From the NCBI GenBank assembly GCA_017630115.1, contig JAGBVY010000105.1, positions 1-9,019 of the forward strand: a DNA stretch of 9,019 bases, given 5' to 3'. This document shows, in pieces, positions 1 to 5,419 of the stretch. Source of the stretch: Tidjanibacter sp. Its GTDB lineage: Bacteria; Bacteroidota; Bacteroidia; Bacteroidales; Rikenellaceae. The position numbers and the translations under genes were made by a program. Position 1 is the stretch's first letter, and each line of letters begins with the position of its first letter. A model generated the notes under the pieces. It had not been told where the DNA came from. It worked only from the letters and a program-made list of their open reading frames with translations, and searched no databases.

Positions 1-13
1 CAAGAAGGTGGCT

Positions 14-25
14 CCGCAGTTTACT
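14..25 (+). repeat. Possible degenerate remnant of the hairpin repeat core
   Basis: The 12 bases here match the invariant core CCGCAGCTTACT of the two full hairpin elements (at 46-158 and 2739-2850) with a single C-to-T change and lie in the same orientation. The sequence after it (AGGTCGGGAG) does not provide the GTAAG arm, so no equivalent hairpin can be drawn. It may be a decayed or partial third copy, or chance. The rest of positions 1-45 shows no gene or recognisable site. Confidence 0.25.
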
Positions 26-45
26 AGGTCGGGAGAAAGTCGAGT

Positions 46-158
46 GCGATTTGTGAGGCGAGTTTCGTGCAAAACAAAGGAGCGAGTCCGCAGCTTACTA
101 AACGTAAGTGAGGAACTCGCTCTCTGAGGTTTGGTGCGAAAATCGCCCACAAGGCGCA
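46..158 (+). repeat. Long interrupted-hairpin intergenic repeat, copy 1 (behind topA)
   Basis: This is one of two related elements in the window; the other is at 2739-2850. By hand alignment they share about 75% of positions with one single-base gap, and the blocks CCGCAGCTTACT, ACGTAAGTGAGGA, TTTGGTGC and CCCACAAGGCGC are identical. The element folds into nested stems: TTGTG 51-55 with CACAA 148-152; GTGCAAAAC 67-75 with GTTTGGTGC 129-137 (one mismatch, two G-T pairs); GAGCGAGT 80-87 with ACTCGCTC 115-122; CTTAC 94-98 with GTAAG 104-108 around a 5-base loop. Read on the minus strand it begins 9 bases after the topA stop, so it would form the 3' untranslated hairpin of that mRNA. No clear T-run follows the inner stem here, so a terminator role is less obvious than for copy 2. 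No transposase gene is nearby. Confidence 0.75.
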
Positions 159-166
159 CTTGAGGA

Positions 167-2452
167 TTATTTCTTGGCCTTCGCTATTATAGCCCTACAC
201 TCCTCCAATGTCATCGCCATTGGGTCTTTACTCTTGGGAATACGGTAGTTCTTGCCTCCCGACTGGATGTAAGGACCATAGATGCCGGTCATTATGAAAA
301 GGTCATCAACACCGTCGAAGGTCTTCAATGGGGTCTTGGCAACCTTATCCTGCTCCCTCTTCTGGGCGATGAGCTCAACAACACGCTCATAGGTAACGGT
401 ATAGGGGTCGTCGCCCTTGCCGAGCGAAATAAACTTGCCATTGTGACGCACATAGGGGCCAAACTTACCCACGCCAACAACAACCTCCATACCCTCATAC
501 TCGCCAACGGTGCGAGGCAGAGCGAAGAGCGAAAGAGCCTCTTCGAGGGTGATTGTTGCAATGAGCTGCTCTTTTTTGAGCGAGGCAAAACGAACCTTAT
601 CGCCGTCGCCACCAATCTGTACCATAGGACCATAGCGACCAATGCGAGCCGATACGGGCAGGCCACTTACGGGGTCGATGCCGAGCTGACGCACCGAGCC
701 ATTCTGGACAATCTGATTCTCCAAAGCCTTCTCTACACTCTTGTGGAAGTCGCCATAGAACTCGGCAATCATCTCGGTCCACTGCTCCTTGCCCTCGGCA
801 ATAGCATCAAACTCCTTCTCCACCGTTGCCGTGAAGTTGTAGTCGAGGATGCGGGGGAACTGACCTTGGAGATAGTCATTGACAAGCATACCAATGTCGG
901 TAGGGGCGAGTTTGCCCTTCTCCTTACCAACAACCTCGCTGAGGGTCTTCTCAGTGAGCTTGCCTTTCGAGAGGGTTATCTGGTCGTATGCACGCTTCTG
1001 ACCCTCCTTATTCTGTTTGATGACATAGCCGCGCTGGATGATTGTAGAGATTGTGGGGGCATATGTCGAAGGACGGCCAATGCCGAGCTCTTCGAGCCTC
1101 TTAACCAACAGAGCCTCGCTGTAACGATAGGGCTGTTGGGTAAATTTCTGCGTTGCAGTGGCATCCTTCATAGCCACCATCTCGCCCTCGCTGAGGATGG
1201 GCAGTACGGCATTGTCGTTATCGACCTCCTCGTCGAGCGACTCGGAGTAGAGTTTCATAAAACCATCGAAACGCACCTGCTCACCCGTAGCCACAAAGCG
1301 CTCGATGTGGCCGCCAACCTCAATAGTAACCACTGTGCGGTCGATCTGTGCGGGGGCCATCTGCGAAGCCACCGTACGTTTCCAAATCAGGTCGTAGAGT
1401 TTCTTCTCAACAGTTGTACCCTCAATAGTCTGACGATCGAGGTAGGAGGGGCGAATGGCCTCGTGGGCCTCCTGAGCACCTTTGCTCTTGGTTTTGTATG
1501 CCCTCCACGAGTGGTACTCCTCGCCAAAGAGAGCTACAATCTCGCTCTTAGCGGCACTCAGCGCCTGAGTGGAGAGATTCACCGAGTCGGTACGCATATA
1601 GGTAATGAAACCATTTTCATAGAGCTTTTGTGCCACCGACATAGTCTGTGCCACCGACATAGAGAGCTTGCGGCCAGCCTCCTGTTGGAGTGTGGAGGTG
1701 GTAAAGGGAGGTGCGGGATATTTCACCGCAGGCTTCGACTCAACACTAAGCACCCTAAAATCGACTGCTGCAATGCTTTGGAGAAAGCTAACAGCCGCCT
1801 CACGAGTGTCGAACTTACGGTCGAGTTCGGCCTTGAATACCTTGCCGTCGGCAGCAATAAAACGAGCCGCAACCCTATAAAACTCAACCGACTTGAAGTC
1901 GATAATCTCCCTCTCGCGCTCAACAATGAGCCTTACAGCAACACTCTGCACCCTGCCGGCCGAAAGCTGTGGCTTGACCTTCTTCCACAACACGGGCGAA
2001 AGTTCAAAACCCACAAGTCTATCGAGCACCCTACGAGCCTGCTGTGCATTGACAAGGTTCATATCCACCCTACGGGGTGCAGCTATGGCCGCAAGAATGG
2101 CGTTCTTGGTAATCTCGTGGAAGACAATACGTTTGGTCTGCTCAATGGGCAATCCCAAAACCTCTGTCAAGTGCCAAGCAATAGCCTCTCCCTCGCGGTC
2201 CTCATCGGAAGCGAGCCATACGCTCTCGGCCTGCGAAGCGAGCTTTTTCAGCTCAGCCACCATCTTGGTCTTTTCGGGGGCAATTTCGTAGGCGGGAATA
2301 AAACCACCCTCCACGTCAATGCCTATGCCTTTTTTGGCCAAATCGCGGATGTGACCATAGGAAGAACATACTTTGTACTCTTTGCCGAGGAATTTTTCAA
2401 TAGTCTTTGCCTTTGCGGGAGACTCGACGATTACCAGATTTTTTTGTTGCAT
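167..2452 (-). CDS. topA: DNA topoisomerase I (type IA)
   Basis: Relaxes negatively supercoiled DNA by cutting and passing one strand through a 5'-phosphotyrosyl intermediate; acts on the nucleoid. Numbering for a 761-residue protein: the TOPRIM domain at about 5-116 opens with LVIVESPAKAKTIEKFLG and holds the acidic motif DEDREGE (D83, D85, E87). The catalytic tyrosine is Y285 in FITYMRTDS, and GIGRPSTYA is at 457-465. The C-terminus has three glycine-rich repeats with cores RYGPMVQIG, KFGPYVRH and IYGPYIQS (about 605, 662 and 723), the topoisomerase C-terminal repeat type. There are no paired cysteines, so the zinc ribbons of the E. coli enzyme are absent. I chose the ATG at 2452 because homologues start close to MQxKNLVIVESP and the leader just before it is A-rich; an in-frame ATG at 2479 would add nine residues. 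It has its own promoter (2547-2578) and is followed by a hairpin repeat. Confidence 0.97.
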   Translation of the reverse strand: MQQKNLVIVESPAKAKTIEKFLGKEYKVCSSYGHIRDLAKKGIGIDVEGGFIPAYEIAPEKTKMVAELKKLASQAESVWLASDEDREGEAIAWHLTEVLGLPIEQTKRIVFHEITKNAILAAIAAPRRVDMNLVNAQQARRVLDRLVGFELSPVLWKKVKPQLSAGRVQSVAVRLIVEREREIIDFKSVEFYRVAARFIAADGKVFKAELDRKFDTREAAVSFLQSIAAVDFRVLSVESKPAVKYPAPPFTTSTLQQEAGRKLSMSVAQTMSVAQKLYENGFITYMRTDSVNLSTQALSAAKSEIVALFGEEYHSWRAYKTKSKGAQEAHEAIRPSYLDRQTIEGTTVEKKLYDLIWKRTVASQMAPAQIDRTVVTIEVGGHIERFVATGEQVRFDGFMKLYSESLDEEVDNDNAVLPILSEGEMVAMKDATATQKFTQQPYRYSEALLVKRLEELGIGRPSTYAPTISTIIQRGYVIKQNKEGQKRAYDQITLSKGKLTEKTLSEVVGKEKGKLAPTDIGMLVNDYLQGQFPRILDYNFTATVEKEFDAIAEGKEQWTEMIAEFYGDFHKSVEKALENQIVQNGSVRQLGIDPVSGLPVSARIGRYGPMVQIGGDGDKVRFASLKKEQLIATITLEEALSLFALPRTVGEYEGMEVVVGVGKFGPYVRHNGKFISLGKGDDPYTVTYERVVELIAQKREQDKVAKTPLKTFDGVDDLFIMTGIYGPYIQSGGKNYRIPKSKDPMAMTLEECRAIIAKAKK

Positions 2453-2485
2453 CTTATTGTTTATATGACTTATTATCATTTGCTT

Positions 2486-2526
2486 GTGGCCACTTGTGCC
2501 ACCTCGAAAGGCCCAAATTTCGGGCC
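2486..2526 (-). promoter_or_regulatory. Two small hairpins in the topA leader
   Basis: Between the predicted topA transcription start (about 2540) and the ATG at 2452 there are two adjacent inverted repeats: GGCCC 2510-2514 with GGGCC 2522-2526 around a 7-base loop, and GTGGC 2486-2490 with GCCAC 2498-2502 around a 7-base loop. Each stem is only 5 bp but G-C rich. They could shape translation or mRNA stability; this is inference from position only, and nothing matches a riboswitch I recognise. Confidence 0.35.
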
Positions 2527-2546
2527 ATACCTATATATATAGGCTG

Positions 2547-2578
2547 CAAAGATAAGCCACTTTGCGAATTTTTCAAAA
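2547..2578 (-). promoter_or_regulatory. topA promoter, Bacteroidota sigma-ABfr type
   Basis: Read on the minus strand, TTTTG (2578-2574) is followed after exactly 19 bases by TATCTTTG (2554-2547), a full match to the Bacteroides -7 consensus TAnnTTTG. The predicted start of transcription is near 2540, giving a leader of about 88 bases. The start region lies inside the palindrome CCTATATATATAGG (2530-2543), an easily melted sequence. Another TATCTTTG precedes the GT5-like gene. Confidence 0.75.
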
Positions 2579-2648
2579 TTAGTGAGATAATTTGACAAAA
2601 TAAGATGGAGGAGTGGAGGAATAGAAAATTGAAAATTATTTTGACTTA

Positions 2649-2724
2649 GGGCATTAATGCCCTTAATGCCCTTAATGCCTTTAAGGACTTAGGTCTTTCG
2701 ACGTTAGACGTTAGACGTTAGACG
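2649..2724 (+). repeat. Composite mini-repeat block A (9-base then 7-base units)
   Basis: The block opens with the perfect palindrome GGGCATTAATGCCC (2649-2662). It overlaps tandem nonamers AATGCCCTT (2656-2664, 2665-2673) and AATGCCTTT (2674-2682). A near-palindrome, AAGGACTTAGGTCTT, follows, then four heptamers: a degenerate TTCGACG (2697-2703) and three exact TTAGACG (2704-2724). Block B at 7524-7587 has the same order of parts with different base choices. Block A sits upstream of the topA promoter and beyond the end of the DUF4270 gene; it runs against the direction of transcription here, whereas block B runs with it. Nothing suggests coding. Confidence 0.8.
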
Positions 2725-2741
2725 CACAGCCAGAGGCTGTG
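2725..2741. repeat. Short perfect inverted repeat joining block A to hairpin repeat copy 2
   Basis: CACAGCC and GGCTGTG form a 7-bp perfect stem around the 3-base loop AGA. It lies between the last TTAGACG unit of block A and the start of hairpin repeat copy 2, with which it overlaps by three bases. Its function is unknown. Confidence 0.6.
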
Positions 2742-2850
2742 ATTTGTGGAGGGATTTTTGCGCCAAATGAAAAAGCGACACCGCAGCTTACTTGACGTAA
2801 GTGAGGATGTCGCTTTTGAAATTTGGTGCAGAAAGCACCCACAAGGCGCG
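2739..2850 (+). repeat. Long interrupted-hairpin intergenic repeat, copy 2 (behind DUF4270 gene)
   Basis: This is the counterpart of the element at 46-158, in the same orientation. Its stems are TTGTGG 2744-2749 with CCACAA 2839-2844; GCGCCAAAT 2760-2768 with ATTTGGTGC 2821-2829 (one G-T pair); AAAAGCGACA 2771-2780 with TGTCGCTTTT 2808-2817, a perfect 10-bp stem; and CTTAC 2787-2791 with GTAAG 2797-2801. Compared with copy 1, the inner stem changes G-C to C-G and T-A to A-T at neighbouring pairs and keeps its pairing. On the minus strand the conserved GCGCCTTGTGGG end begins 7 bases after the DUF4270 stop, against 9 bases in copy 1. Confidence 0.78.
2768..2817 (-). terminator. Possible intrinsic terminator inside hairpin repeat copy 2
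   Basis: Read on the minus strand, the perfect stem with GCGACA/TGTCGC core is preceded by AAAA and followed by TTTTT, which is the layout of an intrinsic, potentially bidirectional terminator. It lies about 40 bases after the DUF4270 stop and would close the GT5-like/DUF4270 transcript. The large internal loop makes the full stem imperfect, and rho-independent terminators are not well marked in Bacteroidota, so this stays tentative. Confidence 0.4.
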
Positions 2851-2856
2851 CTCGAA

Positions 2857-4293
2857 TTACTGGCCGATGATTGTGTAAGTAACCTCCACCTCCACCCCAC
2901 TAACATCGAGCTTCACCATTGCCTCCTTCATAAAGTCGTAGGCGCCCATACCCAAGGTCACACGGCGACTCATCTGGTTGGACTCATCTTGGAGTAGCTG
3001 CTGCAAGTGGAGCGACATATCCATTGTGTAGCAACCTTTGGTGCGGTTGAGATAACCTCCATAGGCGATTTCGGTGTCGTAGTTGGTCTCGTAGTAATAG
3101 CCGTAATCGGCAATAGCTTCCAACTTGGGGTAGTCCACATACGCGCCCACGCGCTCGGGTGCGTAGTCATAATAGGTGTAGTCCTTCTCGGCCAGAGGCA
3201 CGGTAACCTCAGCCTTGTTGATAAAGATTTTCTTACCCTCTGGCACCAAAGCCCTAAGCGAAGAGATAAAATCATCGTCGAACAGAAGCGTTGTAGTAAC
3301 GCCCAGCACCCCCTGAACATATCCGTCCGATATGGCATTTTCGAGGGGTTTATCCTCGGGAACGTCGTAGTTGATGGATGAGGCAAAGGAGGTGGCCGAG
3401 TAGTCGTTATCCACCGCCGTCACAGCCCTCAACTGAGTGAAGGAGGTGTTGTTGGAGATGGAAAAGGCCCTCATAACATTGTCCTCAACGATAGAGGCCT
3501 CATTGCCCTTTTCGTACTCGTGGCCATAGGCTATAAGGTAGCTTGCAGGGCCTTCGTCGGTACTCCATTGGAGGTTGATACCATAGATGGCTGCATCGTC
3601 GGGCGAGCTACCAGAGGGAGTGATGCAGAGGCCGCCAAACTTATCCATCAGTAGCGTGTCGCTCTTATAAAGTGCCGTATCGGCCCACAGCTCGCCCATA
3701 AACTCCTCGGCCAGAGCAGCATCGGCCACCCTTAGGCTGAGTGTATCGAAGGAGTTGGCGCCATTAGGCTTGCCACTGAAAGTAAAGTTGTACATTGGGC
3801 GAGAGTCGATATACTCTTTGTAGTTGATGCCGCCATAGTAGAGCGAGTCGCGGTAGAGCCTCTTGCGGATGCGATAGACATCGAAACTCTGCTCTTTGAG
3901 AGTGTCGCCACCGAGGGTTTTCATACCCACAATCAGCGCCAACGAGTCGGGCACAGAGATGCGATTCTCGTAGGCAACGGTGTCGGTGCGCACGTTGAAG
4001 CCAAACTGCACCAAGGCCGTAGCGCGAGTCACAGCACCATAGTAGGGGTCGGTCAGTTTACCCATATAGGCGTAGTCGAGCGTACCGGTGGATATGGAGT
4101 CGGTGGCTGTGAGGTAGCCCTCAATGCCCTCGTTAAGAGTGGCAAAGCCCACCTCGAAACGCTGACCCGGAGGTACTATCGACGAGCCCAAGTTGTTGTC
4201 CACCTCGGTGCAAGAGCCAAACAAAAGCATAAGTGCCGACACCATAACGATGCCGACACCATAAAATTTAGATTCCTTAGAGAATAGATTCAT
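2857..4293 (-). CDS. DUF4270 family lipoprotein
   Basis: Predicted envelope lipoprotein of 478 residues and unknown function, typical of Bacteroidota. The start at 4293 (MNLFSKESKFYG) is chosen because it gives a clean lipoprotein signal peptide: basic N-terminus, hydrophobic stretch at about 11-25 and lipobox LFGSC with Cys28. The reading frame runs open further upstream to 4437, but that part lies inside the preceding gene and would bury the signal. After the cysteine comes TEVDNN, acidic and compatible with, but not proof of, surface export. The stretch TDSISTG (about 64-70) followed by LTDPYYG (about 80-86) is characteristic of DUF4270. The mature part is rich in Asp, Ser, Thr and Tyr, with alternating strand-like patterns and no catalytic motif I recognise. 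Its ATG lies 17 bases inside the upstream gene, so the two are probably translationally coupled. Hairpin repeat copy 2 follows the stop. Confidence 0.88.
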   Translation of the reverse strand: MNLFSKESKFYGVGIVMVSALMLLFGSCTEVDNNLGSSIVPPGQRFEVGFATLNEGIEGYLTATDSISTGTLDYAYMGKLTDPYYGAVTRATALVQFGFNVRTDTVAYENRISVPDSLALIVGMKTLGGDTLKEQSFDVYRIRKRLYRDSLYYGGINYKEYIDSRPMYNFTFSGKPNGANSFDTLSLRVADAALAEEFMGELWADTALYKSDTLLMDKFGGLCITPSGSSPDDAAIYGINLQWSTDEGPASYLIAYGHEYEKGNEASIVEDNVMRAFSISNNTSFTQLRAVTAVDNDYSATSFASSINYDVPEDKPLENAISDGYVQGVLGVTTTLLFDDDFISSLRALVPEGKKIFINKAEVTVPLAEKDYTYYDYAPERVGAYVDYPKLEAIADYGYYYETNYDTEIAYGGYLNRTKGCYTMDMSLHLQQLLQDESNQMSRRVTLGMGAYDFMKEAMVKLDVSGVEVEVTYTIIGQ

Positions 4294-5092
4294 AAAATTC
4301 CTTATACTGTGCGAGCCTCTCTTCGCTTGCGATATCGCCCGAGGGGCGCAATACCTTCTTGCCTTGCGAGGCCAAATAGTTCTCAATTTCGGCGGGCAAC
4401 TGCTCCGCCTCAACAACAATGCCGTCTGCATTGTCAATAACGAGTTTGATGAGTTTTTCGTATGTCAAATCGCCCTCGCCGCCCAAATTGGCAGTAGGCA
4501 CACCCTCGCCAATCATCGTCTCGCGGAAGGCCTCGCCCCAAGTGCCGTTGAACATATCGTCGTAGATGCTAAACACAATTTTGGCCGACGAGAAGAGTGG
4601 CTCATCGGTGTAGCAATTACGCAGATAGAGGGGCACAGCAGCCGAGAACCAGCTGTGGCAATGCACCACATCGGGCTTCCAACGCAACTTTTTGACCGTC
4701 TCCAACACGCCACGCGCAAAGAAAACAGCCCTCAGGTCGTTGTCGGCAAACTCCTCGCCCTCGGCATTACGCACCGTCGCCTTGCGGGGCGCAAAGTATT
4801 CATCGTTGTCGATGAAATAAATCTGCACACGCGCAGCTGGTATGGAGGCCACCTTGATGATTAGTTGGTGGTCGTTGTCGTTGATAATGAGGTTCATACC
4901 CGAAAGGCGAATAACCTCGTGAAGTTGATTGCGGCGTTCGTTGATGCAACCAAAGCGGGGCATAAAAGTACGAATCTCAAAGCCTCGCTCTTGCATAGCC
5001 TGCGAAAGTGTGCGACAAGTAGTCGCAATGGGGCTCTCAGGCAGATAGGGGTATATCTCCTGACAAACACACAGTATTTTTGCTCCTGCCAC
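4277..5092 (-). CDS. Stand-alone GT5 (glycogen/starch synthase) N-terminal-domain-like protein
   Basis: A 271-residue cytoplasmic protein related to the first Rossmann domain of GT5 glycogen synthases. Recognisable GT5 landmarks, all altered, are AKILCVCQEIYPYL (4-17), DNDEYF (95-100), FADNDLRAVFFARGVLE (115-131) and PDVVHCHSWFSA (140-151). Full GlgA is about 480 residues; the C-terminal GT-B half is absent and the gene stops cleanly, so this is a short form rather than a frameshift. The ADP-glucose-binding KxGGL motif is replaced by PESPI (18-22), and the HxHDW motif reads HCHSW. Glycogen synthase activity is therefore unlikely even though databases often name such proteins that way. It starts with GTG at 5092 behind a purine-rich AGAGAGAAAA; no in-frame ATG is available nearby. 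It is first in an operon with the DUF4270 lipoprotein, whose start overlaps its end. It could bind a sugar or act as a partner protein; the substrate is unknown. Confidence 0.85.
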   Translation of the reverse strand: MAGAKILCVCQEIYPYLPESPIATTCRTLSQAMQERGFEIRTFMPRFGCINERRNQLHEVIRLSGMNLIINDNDHQLIIKVASIPAARVQIYFIDNDEYFAPRKATVRNAEGEEFADNDLRAVFFARGVLETVKKLRWKPDVVHCHSWFSAAVPLYLRNCYTDEPLFSSAKIVFSIYDDMFNGTWGEAFRETMIGEGVPTANLGGEGDLTYEKLIKLVIDNADGIVVEAEQLPAEIENYLASQGKKVLRPSGDIASEERLAQYKEFYESIL

Positions 5093-5116
5093 TTTTCTCT
5101 CTGGTTTTAGTTCCGC

Positions 5117-5163
5117 AAAAGTCCCCTATTGGTCAGCAGGTCGGCCCCTGCTTGGGCACTTTT
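5117..5163 (-). promoter_or_regulatory. Structured 5' leader hairpin of the GT5-like/DUF4270 operon
   Basis: The leader between the predicted start of transcription (about 5179) and the GTG at 5092 holds a 47-base hairpin. The outer stem is AAAAGT 5117-5122 with ACTTTT 5158-5163, continued by CCC 5123-5125 with GGG 5154-5156 past one bulged base. The inner stem is AGCAGG 5135-5140 with CCTGCT 5147-5152 around a 6-base loop. The internal loop is lopsided (9 bases against 1). I do not recognise a known riboswitch or leader family, and no T-run follows that would make it an attenuator. Confidence 0.4.
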
Positions 5164-5185
5164 ACAAAAAGCCGATAATACATTG

Positions 5186-5219
5186 CAAAGATAATAAAAA
5201 TTTTTTTCATTTCGCGCAA
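5186..5219 (-). promoter_or_regulatory. Promoter of the GT5-like/DUF4270 operon
   Basis: On the minus strand TATCTTTG (5193-5186) matches the Bacteroidota -7 consensus TAnnTTTG, in the same context (TTATCTTTGC or TATTATCTTTGC) as the topA promoter. The best upstream TTG (5219-5217) is 23 bases away, wider than at topA, so the -33 box is weak. The spacer is A/T rich. Positions 5221-5355 between this and the divergent promoter show no gene or convincing site. Confidence 0.6.
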
Positions 5220-5355
5220 CACTCCGCCCCTTATTTTTCGCAGACAACTCCCACTTCTTGTTTCCACCACACCCTACTATGGTTGTTGGTTTATCTCTTC
5301 GAGCGCCTCTTAGCTCTCTTCAAGACCCAATTAAAGCTATTTTCGGGGGCAAGGA

Positions 5356-5387
5356 TTGGGGATTTGGAAAATTTGATAGTATATTTG
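5356..5387 (+). promoter_or_regulatory. Promoter of the LytM-like/dxr/rseP gene cluster
   Basis: TATATTTG (5380-5387) is a full match to TAnnTTTG, with TTG at 5356-5358, 21 bases upstream. The predicted transcript starts near 5394, giving a leader of about 25 bases before the ATG at 5420. It is the only clear promoter of this type ahead of the three plus-strand genes. I see no TAnnTTTG in the dxr-rseP gap. Confidence 0.65.
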
Positions 5388-5419
5388 TAGGTTAAAAGAG
5401 GCAATAAACCCATATAACT

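Noticed and set aside
2453..2479. Longer topA start at 2479
   Set aside because: It adds MIISHINNK, which is not expected in the family; the ATG at 2452 matches the usual distance to LVIVESPAKAKTIEKF. Not fully excluded.
443..2542. A 699-codon open frame on the plus strand opposite topA
   Set aside because: It lies entirely antisense to a confidently identified gene, shows no recognisable domain, and its sequence reads as leucine/histidine-rich shadow translation. Codon bias of topA explains the lack of stops.
2700..2724. CRISPR-like short repeats at block A (TTAGACG units)
   Set aside because: Units are 7 bases with no spacers and no cas genes; this is a simple tandem repeat.
2746..2997. 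An 83-codon plus-strand frame across hairpin copy 2 and the end of the DUF4270 gene
   Set aside because: It covers a palindromic element and the antisense of a real gene; no domain or start signal supports it.
4294..4437. N-terminal extension of the DUF4270 frame up to 4437
   Set aside because: This part overlaps the GT5-like gene in another frame, is rich in Arg and Cys, and would put the lipoprotein signal peptide inside the protein. The ATG at 4293 gives a proper lipobox.
5117..5163. Known riboswitch in the GT5-like operon leader
   Set aside because: Only a bulged hairpin is visible; no conserved riboswitch core that I can recognise. Kept only as an unclassified structure.
5279..5395. 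A 38-residue open frame in the divergent intergenic region
   Set aside because: It runs through the predicted promoter boxes of the LytM-like gene, has no A-rich start context and no recognisable feature.
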